Part shown: positions 9,200 through 21,628 of the stretch, one piece after another | How positions within the stretch are numbered: position 1 is the first letter of the stretch | Layout of the letters: each line of letters begins with the position of its first letter | Source of the DNA: Akanthomyces muscarius | Lineage: Eukaryota > Ascomycota > Sordariomycetes > Hypocreales > Cordycipitaceae | Reading direction: 5' to 3' | Assembly: GCF_028009165.1 (NCBI RefSeq) | Contig: NC_079246.1 | Coordinates: 2,108,001-2,172,000 of the forward strand | Length of the DNA: 64,000 nt | Translations under genes and position numbers: made by a program | Notes under the pieces: generated by a model | Databases searched by the model: none | The model's input: the letters and a program-made list of their open reading frames with translations, nothing else | What the model was told of the DNA's origin: nothing

Positions 9200-11580
9200 G
9201 CAATCTGATGTAGGCAGACCGGTTGGCCGGCCCTGTTCATCAACAAGGGCTAGAATAAGTCAGTTTGCGCCACAGTTTCTTGCTCCGTACCCAGCGGCGC
9301 GACTCCAAGATTGCGGGGTGAAAAATATATGCTTAAATTCAAAATGCAACAGTTTACGCACTATTACTAGCCCACGCTAGCCACTTGCCAACGTAGGTTC
9401 AAAACTACCGATAGTCTAGCTCTTTCTTGGCGCTGCAAACATCGCCACCTGGGCTGGCCATCAACCCGGAATTCTACGAAACAAACTCACCAACTTCTCT
9501 GTAATCAAGGGTCCGACTACCGGCCAACGTCTGCTGGCTGGCTGCTCACACCTCTAATTATAAACTTGTTCTTCATGTTTGACCGCTAGGAGCACAAAGC
9601 CAGAATGAGGACCCATCAAGCTCGACCGTGGTGCTCACAAACAAAGAGCCTCCCCCATCCTCGCTCCCCCCAGAGGCGTCTGGGGATGGGCTTGTTTGGC
9701 TAAAGCTGGGCTGAGCTGGGGGGACTAGTGGCAGCCACAGTACGGATCAATGTCTTGAAGGAGTCGGGTCCGCGCGCCCGCAGCCTGCGCAGCTCGTCGC
9801 CCGCAGCTTGGAATGCACTCAGCCGACTGCCCCCAAGGCGAGATCAATAGCTAGCCAATAGGCCCCGATCCATGCCCTGATGGGGTTAGTATGTGGGAGA
9901 TGGAGGGCGTACGGCCCCAAAATTCTGGACAAGATGCGCCATGGCCATTGGGGGGGCTGCGCTTCGTGACCTCGAGACCGTTCTTGCGGCGGCCGAGTTT
10001 TGTTTGCCAAGAGGGTGGACACATGTGTATGGGTCTGGCGCGAGGGCGAGCCGAGGCTGGCGACAGTATTCCATGTTACTTCATTGGTCGGCCGCAAGTT
10101 TTCTTTGTCTTTGCCATCTTTCAGACGGGGAACTGCCGTCTTTTTCGTCCGACATTGCTCTTATCTTCCTCGTATGAGTGGCGGAAGCCCTTTCAAGCCA
10201 CCAGCTCTTTGCTGTCACACGAGAATCCGGCCCAGACTCGTTTCCATGAGAAGCGGGCGCCTTTTTTGCAATGCTGCAGAGATTTCACCCTCCGTGTCAC
10301 CTCCCAATTTCCGTTGCATAGGAGAGCGCTTGGTGAGACATGTCAGCTCAATGGCCCGGGGAGCATGGGAGATCCCGCATCCGACGCGCGGACTGTGCAA
10401 CGCATGGCACGATCCCCTTGCGTAGTGTGCAAGACATATGTCAATCTTGCAGCGTGGTTCTTGGCAAGTGAAATGAGGCTTTGTTGCGCGAGCAAAGACG
10501 GGTTCAATGCTGGGCGACGATCTCTTGGATGGGGAAGCGCCAGAGACACCCTGCATGGCCTGCCTAGAGATTTGCAACTAAAAAGCAGCAGGGAGGTGGA
10601 CAAGCGAGGCGAACTTGCTCTGCAGGGTATCACAAGAAACGCTTCGTGCTTTGCTCTCTGATTGCCAGTAGGTAGGTGCGGCAGTTCAAATACCCGGGAG
10701 AGAAGAAAAGTTTGCAGCCTCTTTGCAATTGCTGTGTTGCACAAACTTCCTGCGAGTCAGCCCAGGCAGATGGTAATTAGCTGCGATGCCGGACAAGCTA
10801 CTCTACATTGGCACAGGTGCGATTTTGGTTTCACATTCAGAGAGGCCAAGCTGGCGGAACAGTACGCGTAAACCAGAAAGCGACGCGGCTGTTATTATAA
10901 CTTCAGCTGAAAATTTCGACGTCGATCGCGCAATCTCGGGGTAGTCTTGACGCTAGTCGACGATTGGGCTTGCACTTGCAAGCACAACTACGGAGCGGCT
11001 TCTTTCAATCAATAAGAGCAGGCCATATAGCGTTACTGGCTGCGGAGAGACCTGCAGATTGCTTCAAGGCTACAATGCGCGGACACCTTCCTAACCCGGG
11101 GCTAGTTCATTGCCCCGCGGGGTAAGTTGGCGCACCTGGCTGATAACGGGGTTTCTTGCGCTCAAGCTGTACGGGCGCCGATGTGCCGTCTTAAGGAGAT
11201 TATCGTGGTCAGCCTTTTCTCACCGAAGGGGGCGTCTATTTCGCGATAAACCTCAATCACATCCTCACTGGTTATGCCGTCGTCGACCTTATGAAGCTGC
11301 CCAAGCGTGACATTTGAAGGCGCGTTGGCACACGTCGAGACAACCGAGCTGCAGCCGACCGTAACGTCACCTTATCGCACATTCAACCACAAAGCTCCAC
11401 GGCCAGGCCCGCAGCCCGACAAATCCGAGCTGGAGCAGCATTCAACCTAGAAACTATTTGCAATGGAAATCGTTTCTGCTGAGCCACCTTCCTACCCAGG
11501 TAGGCACGTAGAACAGTGCACCTTCTTCTTTCGTAACGTTTAATGATGCGCTTCTATAATCAATTAAATGAGCGCGCATC
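9200..11580. other. 2.4 kb gene-free divergent intergenic region
   Basis: The region lies between the divergently transcribed MFS transporter and S28 peptidase genes. Three overlapping plus-strand frames occur between 9891 and 10661 (longest 256 residues), but their products are Cys/Arg/Ser-rich without any domain and their use of all frames at once indicates chance. No RNA gene or transposable element was recognised. It may hold two promoters and possibly non-coding transcription. Confidence 0.5.
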
Positions 11581-11588
11581 TATATATA
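11581..11588 (+). promoter_or_regulatory. TATA box of S28 peptidase gene
   Basis: TATATATA lies 65 nt before the start codon at 11653, the only such element in the proximal upstream region. Confidence 0.55.
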
Positions 11589-11652
11589 CCATGGCCGGCT
11601 CAGAGCCGTCAAACATCTTTACTATGAGCGTCAAAATCATCGTCCCTCCCAA

Positions 11653-13363
11653 ATGCGTCAATCTATTGCGGCTGTGTTCGCCGTAGTGGCCGCTGCCGCT
11701 TCGGCGGCTACACCTGGATCGCGTTTTCAGGCGCTGAGGCCGGCCACCGAAAGTGTCTACGATCGCAACTACTGCTACGGTCTTTACCCCAAAGGAACAC
11801 CCTGCCCGATAGAGGCGGCCACATTCGACCAGCTTATCGACCATGAGAATCCTTCTCTGGGAACCTTTAAGCAGCGCTACTGGGTCAACCCGGAATTCTA
11901 CGCCGGCCCTGGCGCTCCTATTGTGCTGTCTGGCCCGGGCGAGAGCGCGGCAGACTACTCCGTCTGGTACACAACCAACAACACACTAGACGGCGCTTTT
12001 GCGCAGGAAATCAAGGGAGCAGCGATTGTGCTTGAGCATCGGTACTGGGGCGACAGCTCCCCGTTCGACCAGATGACGACAAAAAACATGCGCTACCTCA
12101 CCCTTGACAATGCAATGCGCGACTGTGTGTATTTCGCCCGCAATGTCAAATTGTCCTTCGACCCGGAGGGTTCTTCGCATCCCGACAAGGCACCGTGGGT
12201 TTTCAGTGGTGGTTCCTATCCTGGCGCACTCGCTGCTTGGATTGAGAAGTTGTACCCCGGAACATTTTGGGCGTACCACGCCGTGTCGGCCGTCGTTCAG
12301 CCCATTGCGGATTTCTGGCAGTACTACGTCCCGATCGAACAAGCGATGCCGCGCAACTGCAGCAAGGACATGAAGCTTGCAATCAAATATGTCGACGACC
12401 GTCTCTCTTCCGGCGACGAAGCTCGCAAAGAGGCTCTCAAGGCGAAATTTGGTCTCCCGGGCATTGCCGACGATGATTTTGGCTGGGCTCTAGCCGACGG
12501 TCTGCAGAGTTGGCAAGGCACCCAGTTCAACACCGCCCCAAAGGATGTCACTCTATTTAACATGTGCGACTACATTGAAGGCGTGGGTGGCAAGAATGGA
12601 AGCGCAGGCAATGTCCCCGACGAAAACGGTGTCGGCAAATGCGCCGCTGTCGCCAACCTTGCAAAATGGTTCCGCACCGTCCGAGTTCCGGGCAGCTGTA
12701 CAAAGTATGCGTACTGGAAGAACGATAACAAAACAGTTGCATGCTGGGACTCGCACGATCTGAACAGCCCCTTCTTCACTGATCGTAGTGTCCGCAACGA
12801 GTGGAACTTGCAGTGGATGTGGATGCTATGCAATGAGCCGTAAGTCAATATTCCCCATCCGCATTTTCGAATGAAATGTCAGCAGCTGACTGAAGCCGTT
12901 CTACAGTTTCCAACAATGGCAGGGATCGGCCCCGGGCGATACAGGCCTCGTCTCCCGCTTTGCTACCATGCAGTCGCTGCGAGACCAGTGCGGGCGGTTC
13001 TTTCCCGACGAGGATGGTTACAGCTACGGCCTGAAGCGTGGCCGCACCACTGAGGATATCGTTCGGCTTACAGATGGCTGGAACCTTGTCAACACAACGC
13101 GACTTGTGTATGTGAATGGTGAGTATGACCCGTGGCTGCCAGAGACCGTGTCGTCAACTTTCCGACCTGGCGGTCCACTGAAGTCGACCCCGGAGGTTCC
13201 GGTTTTTGTCGTGCCAAAAGCAGCTCATTGCCCGGATCTTGTCATGGACAATACTTTGTCGAATGAGCCGTTGCACGAAATTACTCAAAATGTCTTGAAA
13301 ATTATCAGCACCTGGGTAGCCGATTTCTACAAGGAAAAGGGAGTTTCTCAGCCCGGATTCTGA
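11653..13363 (+). CDS. secreted serine carboxypeptidase, family S28 (Pro-X type)
   Basis: Two exons, 11653-12839 and 12907-13363, give 547 residues; splicing GTAAGT...CAG restores CNEPFQQWQ, a family segment. A signal peptide (MRQSIAAVFAVVAAAASA) is followed by the S28 fold: the oxyanion region VLSGPGE and EHRYWG, nucleophile S188 in FSGGSYPG, charge-relay D470 in VNGEYDPW and H503 in PKAAHCPD. All three catalytic residues are present. Family members (lysosomal Pro-X carboxypeptidase, DPP7, fungal prolyl endoproteases) cleave after proline under acid conditions. Several N-glycosylation sites fit secretion. Whether it acts as endo- or exopeptidase cannot be read from sequence. Together with the aspartic protease it suggests acid protein digestion outside the cell. 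Confidence 0.95.
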
Positions 13364-13564
13364 GGCCCATCTCCTGCTGATGATTTAGGTGGCTTGTGCC
13401 GTCCCAGAGTATATCGACAGATGTAGCTTTAGTTCTAATTAACAAATTATCAACTATTACCGAGTATCCAGATTTGTGAATGATGGTGCCGTGAGAAAGA
13501 AGTCGAGACCAAATAACACATGACTAGATACAGTAAATGGTGATGCTTTACGCCTGCGATGGTT

Positions 13565-14701
13565 TCAAGCCCACTTTCCAAGCAACGCCATGATTCCAGC
13601 ACCGAGAAATAGACAGACAATCATGAAACTTAGGCGCGACTTCTTGTTCGTGCGCTCAGGATTAAAAAGAAAATCACGCGCAATCATCTCCACGAAGCCA
13701 GTGTACATGAGAATACCGGCGGAAATGGAGTCGAATAAGCCGTTGACAACGTTGGCTGTGAAGGACGAGTTGTCGTAGGTGCTTCGCAGGCCCAAGCCAA
13801 TAGCGATGGCGATCGGGGTGGTCAAGCCGTACGCAGCGCATAGCACCCATGGGCCCCACGACAGACGAGAAGGAAACGGAATTGCGCTCAGCCTGGCCCC
13901 GATTCCAAGACCTTCAAAGGATTGATGGAAGACTAGAACAGGAAATAGCGTCTTAAAGTCGTCGGCACCTGCGACACCCAAGTTCAACCCGATGAAGACG
14001 CTGTGAAAGAGAACACCAAACTCAAGAATGAGAAAAGCCGCAATTTGTGTTTGAAAGAGGAGCTCGGTCTCTTCGGAGTCGCCGGCGAGATGTTTCAGCT
14101 CTGAAAGACCGGAATAGCCCTTGCGATCCTTGGATGCGTCGCGACCGTTCTCCGCCACGCCGTTCATGTCCCCCGAGTGCAGCTGCTGATGCGTCACCTG
14201 GCCGCCGCCCGTCGTGATGGTGGCCTCGACGCTCGCCTCGCCGTGGGGGAGGCCGTAGCGCATCTGCACGTAGTACTCGGCCGCAAAGTCGAGCAGAAAC
14301 GTAAACATGGCGGCGGCCAGGGCAATGGCCGGCGGCCACGAGTAGCCGGCCCAGCCGCCCGTCAGCCCGACGCACGAGGCCGGGCCAATCTCCGAGTAGG
14401 CGGGATCGAGGAGGTGTATGAAGGCGGTCGCGAGAATGACGCCGGAGCCGAAATAGCGCGCAAAGAGATAGACGTAGAGCGGGATCTTGAGGCGCGGGAT
14501 GCGCGTCGCCACGACGGGGAAAAAGGTCACGGCCGTGGACACGGCGCCGATGACGAAGATGGAGCCGATGCGGATGCCGATACTGCCGCCATATTGGTTG
14601 CCGGCAGCGTTCAGAAAGCAGGTAATCGGTGCCTGAGAGGCTCCGCTGGCGAGAATATCGGTCAGATTGACTCTTTCGGGATCAAAGGCTGGGCTAGCCA
14701 T
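13565..14701 (-). CDS. ZIP-family zinc/iron transporter
   Basis: Single exon of 378 residues with about eight membrane helices. The two metal-binding signatures of ZIP proteins are intact: HSVFIGLNLG in helix 4 and FHQSFEGLGIGARL in helix 5. Between helices 3 and 4 lies a cytosolic loop with scattered histidines (THQQLHSGD). ARYFGSGVILATAFIHLL in helix 2-3 matches the plasma-membrane Zrt1/Zrt2 type, so zinc uptake is the most likely role; iron or manganese cannot be excluded. The gene is convergent with the S28 peptidase gene (201 nt apart). A CAAGGT hexamer near 14923-14928 on the minus strand matches the core bound by fungal zinc-response regulators, but one hexamer is weak evidence. Confidence 0.95.
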   Translation of the reverse strand: MASPAFDPERVNLTDILASGASQAPITCFLNAAGNQYGGSIGIRIGSIFVIGAVSTAVTFFPVVATRIPRLKIPLYVYLFARYFGSGVILATAFIHLLDPAYSEIGPASCVGLTGGWAGYSWPPAIALAAAMFTFLLDFAAEYYVQMRYGLPHGEASVEATITTGGGQVTHQQLHSGDMNGVAENGRDASKDRKGYSGLSELKHLAGDSEETELLFQTQIAAFLILEFGVLFHSVFIGLNLGVAGADDFKTLFPVLVFHQSFEGLGIGARLSAIPFPSRLSWGPWVLCAAYGLTTPIAIAIGLGLRSTYDNSSFTANVVNGLFDSISAGILMYTGFVEMIARDFLFNPERTNKKSRLSFMIVCLFLGAGIMALLGKWA

Positions 14702-14749
14702 GGTGATGGCCTTGGTGAACGAATGCGTTCGTTGTTAAGTCGCCAAAGA

Positions 14750-17700
14750 GAGGAAGAACCCGGCACACCGCTTTTCGTATACAGAGGAAGTTGAAATAAA
14801 CTAGTATGCATATAATCATTAGCGACCGAACATCTGGTTCTTGTTTATATGTATAAGAATTGTACGCAGTGTTTCTCATCAAGGCCCCATATCAGCCCGG
14901 CACTGGAGTGCCGAAGATGGCGCACCTTGTTGGCCTCGACTAGAGCTGAAAGCGTGTATAATACGGACTAGACGGCACTGATACGCTGCCGGCTAACCGA
15001 CGGCCAGCGAAAAATTTGCAGTATAATATCAATTCTGACGAGTCTTTGCCACGAGACTGTGGGAAATTAGGATTCCTTCATACAGCCTCCAAGCCTCAAC
15101 TAACCCCAAACAAGCTTTTCTAGAACCTGGATGATCACACTCGACCAGTACGTTATAGCCGACAGCTAGACCGCACGATGGAAAAGAGCAGATGCAAACT
15201 TTTCAATCACCGATTTTCCTACTCTGGTGACGGTTTGTTCCCTTTGACAATGAACAGGGAAGCCCGTCCGATTGATTTGGGCATATAAGTTTGTTACACA
15301 TGGCGTGCAGACAACTGTTGCACAAAACACCAATACCAGACTCAACGACTTGACGCGACCGACTCTACCTCCTCAAGTCTTCGGTTTTCTCTCAAAGTGC
15401 TTCAATGGCAGTGTTGGCGGAACTTTCTCAGCACATGCGCCGCGTCTGCGATGATCGCTTGGTAATAACTCTGCAGCACTGGCCATGGCGAGTCTACAGT
15501 GCAGTCGTAGCAGCATAAGGACGGGAGCGCTCTCGACAGGAACAGACGACGCAGTCTGGATGCGGCGTCCTGATCATGTAGAAAGTCGACCATGAGCGCA
15601 AAAGCCTATAAATGGACTAATCGCATCTGGTTTGGATCATGTCGCTGGGTCTGTAAGAACAATTGCTTGAGCTTTATAGCCAGGCGCCTCCGCAATATCC
15701 ATTTTGCTTGATGCTGGTTCGATGGTACACCTCAATGTATTTCGCACCGGAATTATAGTCCGACTTAATTACACTCACCTGAGATATGATAAATGGAACA
15801 CTTGCTCTCAAATCGACATTATCGGTGCCAAGGTGCATCCTCCTCGCCACGATGTAAACTGATTGCGATCACCCGCCAAGACCAAGCCAGCATCACCATC
15901 AGCGCGCGGCCCATCGTGCGCCGCGTCCGTGATTGCGTCTTGGCAGTACTGTACAAACACAGACGAGTAAAAAACATTCCTCTGTTCTGGTTTGCCCAGC
16001 AACTCGAATCGCGGGCGTGGCTGGGCCATTCGCCGCCAGTGGCACTTTGCCAAGCAACATGCGTAAGCCTGGGCTAGATTTGGGACGCGGCCAAGAAATT
16101 TTGAGGCGTTCAAAGGCGCTTTCAGAGAGACAAAACCGATGATATTGTATCAAGAAGATGACTTATGCAGAGAATCAATGGAATCGCTTAAAAGATGAAC
16201 AGTTTCAGACGTTGCACAGCTTCGAGTCGAGGCCCAAGCAAGGGCTGGACTTTTGGTAGGCGTGACAGTGCGCGTTACAGAAAAAAAGCGCCAGCAACCA
16301 AGCAATACTATACTCGCCGCAAACTACGAGAGAAGCGCTTTAAGCAAGCTGTATCCACCAAGATCTGCTCAACTTTATTTGTGTCCTTTCCCCCATGTTG
16401 AGCAGGGTTTCGGGCTGGGTTGCGTCTGCTTACACCGTACTGTGCTTGCCAGCTGCAGGAAGATAAGAATAGCTCAGATCCCGCTGCCACACAGACTGTT
16501 TGGCCAAGCCAGCCACGAGATTGTGAAGTAGAAGGAAAAAAACACACATTTTGGACAAAGTATGTAGGCATTAAAGGGGGCTTGCCATTCGCGGCAGGGC
16601 AAGGGACAATTGCTGTCTCGGCCAAGCCAACTCTGGCTGGTAGCGGTGCGGAGCCTCCCAAGAAAAAAAAAACACTGGCGGCTGTCTGCGGTAGTTACAT
16701 TTGTCGACAGTGAGCATTCGTTCGGCCAGTCAGCTGTTGCCATTTATCAGTGCGTATATTGTTCACAACAGCGAATCACTGCGGAATCATTGATGCGGTG
16801 GCTAGCACTTTCTGCGATTTCGACTGGTTTGCATTCTAAAGCCATCTGAAACATGCACACTGTGATTGCCCTCTCTGACCAAAGGGCAGTTACTTGCTCG
16901 AGGGTCTCGTCAACTCCCGACCAATAGAAGCCAGCACCCTGGGAAAGCGCTTCGCTTGCCACGTCTTCTCTCCGTGCTGAATATTGCCAAACCGGACTTT
17001 TATCTCTCCTTTCTCAGCTGCGTGACCATGCAGACCACCAATTTTGCGCCAAAAAAAAAGTGGTTGTTGCCAAGGCACTACTGTGCGAAGTGCCTTGGTA
17101 TAAGTCCAACACCCCTGGACGCCGCCTCATCATGATACACTGGGCATATGCTGCGAGTCCATTGGCGGCTATACACCTATACACCTCGCAGGGACGTTTC
17201 AACCCAGCGCGCTGTGGTTATCATTTCCACTCGACGAGCCATGGACTTTTGATCTATCAATGAGGACATTTTAAATGTGCAATGCCGGCCCTGTTGATGA
17301 GCTGAATTGGCGCAGGGCGGCCCGTGTTCCTGGCCTAGCCTCAACCCACGAGTCAAGGATCGCTTTTTTTTTATGCTTAATTCTTTGCAGCCAGATTGGG
17401 GTGGGACGTGAGGTTTCAGTTTGGGCAACCCACGCACCCATCGCGCCACGGACAGAACACAAAACACCACCAACCAGCACTCGCACACTCCCCCGGAGAA
17501 ACGCCCAAGACGCCCCAGGTTAATGTCACTAGAGAAACTCGGTCGCGGACCTCATTCGCTGGCGCCGGAGCCTGCAAGATTGCGACCTCGAGGCAGGGTC
17601 CACACGATGAGACACCCCAATGCCTACAGGTCGGGTCGGCAACGACTCGAGAGCCTGGATACTGGCTGCGGGCAAGCTCTCGCTTCGTTCGACCCAAGTC

Positions 17701-19300
17701 CAGCGCCCATTGTATCAAACCACCAGCTTCCTTGCTAAACAATTTTCGTCTCGAAACGTGTATCGTGAGATCGCCCTCGAGCTGGGTTCATGCCCGCCTC
17801 GGCGGCGTAACCTGGGGGAAGGGCCCCGGCAGAGAAGGGTACCGAATTTGGCTGCTGAGAAGCCCGAAAAACTAGCTGGCGCGTGGGCAACGCATACTAC
17901 TGGTATGCCACATGTGCTTTGTCGCTACTGTTCCTAGACATTTCCCGCGGAGATAAACATCTCCTGAGCATAGCCGGCGTCGTCCCCGGACGACGCACCT
18001 TAATTCAACGCCCAAACGATCGACTTACACACTGCTTCGCCGCAAAATCACCACAACTACTTTCCATGATAGACGCAATTACCCTTTTACGACGCGAACA
18101 GAGCTCAAAGCATGTTGGCCTTATCGCACGCCTCTTTTCTTTTCGGTTGCCCCCTTCTTGCCAAGCTGTGGATCGCCTCTTCTCCCGTGCCTGTGTGCCC
18201 CAAGCGTGTCCGGGCATTCGCTTGGCGGAATTCCAAAAACTGACACTGCCAAGAGGTCTATCGCCCAGCGCCACCCACATATTGCGTATTTTCTTTGCAA
18301 ATCAATCACGGCGTAATTACCAGCTGAGAAGGCGTCCGTCCTGTCCTCGACGTCTCCTTGAGAATCGCGCACTGTCCAGGATGCGCCATCCTCGTGCGAA
18401 CAAGACACTGAAAACCTTGCGTGCGTCACCCTGGCGGCAATCATTTCTGCCCTCGAGGCTTGGGTAGAGACTGTCTTGCAATTCCTCTTGGCTTTTAAAA
18501 GCTTTGCATCGGTGATCTATCTGTTTTTGTTCTCGGAGGCGAGACTACCTGTCCACCTGGACAGCGACTCCTCAGAACCAGGCCTCTCTTGCTTTTTCAC
18601 AGCTCTGCGTCCAGTCTATCAAGGCGCCTACGTCCAAACTCAGCATTATTATTCAAGTGAACAGCCTTGTTTTACGTTGCATTGCAAAAAGATACAGGCG
18701 AATCGTGGACACCAGTGTACTCCACATGTCCACGCAGCCAAACCTCCTGGCACACACACCCCTTGATCCGGCCCAGTCTATTTTTATAGCTTTTCTTGCT
18801 CTTCTTTGCCTTGTCTGTCGCTTTGAGACACTTTGTCGCTCATCATTCCACCAGGGCCGATCCAGAGTCTGTCCCGAAAGTTTCCAAATACTAGACGTCT
18901 TTCAGTTCCGGCCCTGGCACTCCGCATCCACACAGAAACGATCCAGCTATATCTCCAGTGCCGCTCCCCGCTGTCATCGTTTCTGCTTTCTCTTTTCTCT
19001 AAGCAAGGAGAGGATTCAATTTCACAGGGACAGGAAAAAGAACGTTTGACAAGCCGGCATTGGATATGAACAACTCGTGGTGTTGAGCGCGACGATTCTT
19101 TTGACCGCCCTTCCTACTTGCGTTCTCCAACTTCCGTCGTCATTTTTTTCTGTTCATGATCTAGCCGCCAATCTCATTTCGATATTTAGACCCTTTTCCC
19201 TCCAGAACGCCATCGCCAAAGTCACTTCTTCTTGCTGGACAAGAGAAGCTCCGCCGGTTAAGCTTAATCACGACAGCAACACCCATCCACAACCGCCAAG
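14750..19300. other. 4.5 kb gene-free region upstream of Na+/H+ antiporter
   Basis: This is the longest stretch without a supportable gene. Open frames are short (at most about 195 residues), overlap on both strands and have no recognisable domain. From about 18450 to 19300 the plus strand becomes pyrimidine-rich, as is common in long fungal 5' leaders, and leads to the antiporter start at 19301. A strong inverted repeat lies near 17070. No transposase, reverse transcriptase, terminal repeats or tRNA were seen. Confidence 0.5.
17068..17100. repeat. inverted repeat / potential stem-loop
   Basis: The arms CCAAGGCACT (17070-17079) and AGTGCCTTGG (17089-17098) are perfect reverse complements around a 9-nt loop. 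The stem can extend by a G-T and a T-A pair on the outside. No gene lies within 2 kb, so it is not an obvious transcription terminator of a known gene. Confidence 0.75.
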
Positions 19301-21220
19301 ATGCCGACACTCGACGTGAGTGAGCTCAACATTGTCCTGAGCATCCTAGGTGGGTAAAGTTCCGTTACCAATGTTGGAAAACTCTTTCCTTATGAAGCTC
19401 TAGGCACGTTCATCATTCTCTATGGCATCATCTCCGTGAAGCTCAAGCAGGCGTGGTATCTGGGAGAAGCCCGTAAGTACCACACGAACCCATCTTGGCG
19501 GAGGTTCAACTAACAACGAAACCGCATCTAGTACCTGCCGTGGCTCTTGGAGTCGCTCTGGGACCTATAGCTGCCAAATTCCTCGATAGCGAACGATGGG
19601 GGTCTGCGGAAAAAGGACAGACTAGCGAAATCACGCTGGTGCGTCACCCATATCCCTCATACCACTGTTTGCACAACATCACCCAACTAACTAAACCGTT
19701 CCCAACCAGGGTGTGACCCGTGTCATGATTGGCGTGCAGCTCGTCATTGCCGGATACCAGCTGCCGGCCAAGTACAACTGGATGCGGTGGAAGGAGATGG
19801 CGCTCTGCCTGCTGCCCATCATGACCATCATGTGGCTCTGCACCACGCTCTGCATGCTGGCCACCGTGCCCAAGGTGACGCTGCTCGCCGCCCTCGTCAT
19901 CGGCTCCTGCGTCACCTGCACCGACCCGATCCTGTCGCAGGCCATTGCCAAGGGTCCCTTTGCGGACAAGTACGTCGCCCGGCCGCTGCGCGAAATCATC
20001 TCCTCCGAGGCCGGCGCGAACGACGGCTTCGGCTTCCCGTTCCTGCTGCTGGCCGTGTACCTCATCCGCCACGCCGACATTCCCGGTGCCGGGCATAAAG
20101 AGGAGGCAGCCGGCGCCGTTGCCGAGGTGGGCGGCGAGGCTGTCAAGATGCTTCTGGCTCGCGCAGAAGAGGAAGTTGGCAGACTGGGCGGTGGTGTCGG
20201 CGTGGCCTTGAAGAACTGGTTCCTCGAGACGTGGCTCTACATTGTTCTTCTCTCCATCGTGTATGGTGCTGTCGTTGGGTTCGCCTCCTGCAAAATCGTC
20301 AAGTACGCCCTCAGACGGTAAGTACTTGATTCATCCCGCCACAAACACACATTGCAACGCTAACGCATCACAGTAAATGGATCGACAGCGAGTCATACCT
20401 CCTCTTCCCCGCCGCCCTCGGATTCTTCCTCGTCGGCACATGCGGCGCGATTGGCACTGATGACCTGCTCGCCTGCTTCGTCGCCGGCAACGCGCTAAAC
20501 TGGGACGGCGAATACCTCGCGGAAACGGAGAAGCGCCACGACGAGGTCAATTCCTGCATCGATGTCCTGCTCAACTTTGGCGGCTTCATGTACATTGGCA
20601 CAATCATTCCGTGGTCCGATTTTAACGATCCGGACGGTACTGGCCTCACGTACGGCCGCCTCTTTCTTCTCGGCATTCTGGTTATTCTCTTCCGACGCAT
20701 CCCCGCCATCTTCATGACCTACAAGCTCATGCCGGCCGTGTGCACAAACTGGAAAGAGGCCCTCTTCATGGGCTACTTTGGACCGATTGGCGCCGGCGCC
20801 GTCTTCTACCTCGAGCACAGCAGGCACCTCTTCCCCAAGCTCGGTGAAGGCGATGAAGAAGAGACGAACCTCGCCAGGGCTATTGGGCCGGTTGTGTACT
20901 GGCTGGTGCTATTTTCCATTGTCGTGCACGGCCTATCCATTCCGGCGCTCAACATCATCTATACTTATATGGGCATCAAACCCATCAAGGACGACTCGGT
21001 CGAGATGCGCCGCATGTCCAGGACCATCGCGACGCCTACGAATGCTGTCCCTGCCGATCAGGACACCTTCATTGCGTACAATCGATTCAGTCGCCCGGTT
21101 TTTGATGCTTCGCAGCTGCCCATAGTACGCGATCCGCCTGGGAGAGAGATGTATGCTATGGGAGACTACGGGGATGAAAAGGACAAGGAGCGTCGTCGCA
21201 CAATTCGCTATGTTGAATGA
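19301..21220 (+). CDS. plasma-membrane Na+/H+ antiporter (Nha1/Sod2 type)
   Basis: Five exons, 19301-19349, 19404-19472, 19532-19638, 19710-20317 and 20374-21220, give 559 residues; all junctions keep frame, for example SIL|GTFIILYG and LGEA|LPAVALGVALGP. The protein has about 12 membrane helices of the CPA1 exchanger fold. The ion-binding segments TCTDPILSQAIAKGPFADKYV and SSEAGANDGFGFPFL are characteristic of fungal Sod2/Nha1 antiporters, which export Na+, Li+ or K+ in exchange for protons. The hydrophilic tail after about residue 490 is short compared with yeast Nha1 and ends in a basic cluster (KERRRTIRYVE). The first exons are very short, and a long pyrimidine-rich leader precedes the gene. 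Confidence 0.95.
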
Positions 21221-21628
21221 CGGGATATAATATTCGGAAAGAGTGCATACTGTTTTGCATTCGTCTTGCGTTGTTTGAATAGACAGAGATATAGATCCAT
21301 GAAACATGGAAAAGCTAAAATTGTTAAGAAAACTAACTTCAGTCGCTCTTTATATCTGGTCCAGATTCCGATGCGTTTGGGCGTGTAGTTCCATCCATGG
21401 CAGTAACAGACTCCCACGTCAGTATACTGATGTGGCGAAGTCGTGGTTCCATGGGCTTCAAGGATGCTACGTACGTCACGCCAGGAAGGTCTGCGGCGCA
21501 TAGCTTTTGACACGATGCTTCAGCGCTGAGGGTTGGTTTGACGCAACACTGGCCAAGACCACATTCTCATTCTCACTGCATGGTGCAGAAACTCGGCGAG
21601 TTTGGGCGAATAAAAGACGGCGAATATT
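21221..21628. other. convergent intergenic region
   Basis: Short 3'-to-3' spacer between the antiporter (+) and the transcription factor (-). Nothing else recognised. Confidence 0.6.

Noticed and set aside
9891..10661. 256-codon open frame in the intergenic region
   Set aside because: Two other frames are open over the same stretch, and the product has no domain, signal or family resemblance. Kept only as a point to check by RNA.
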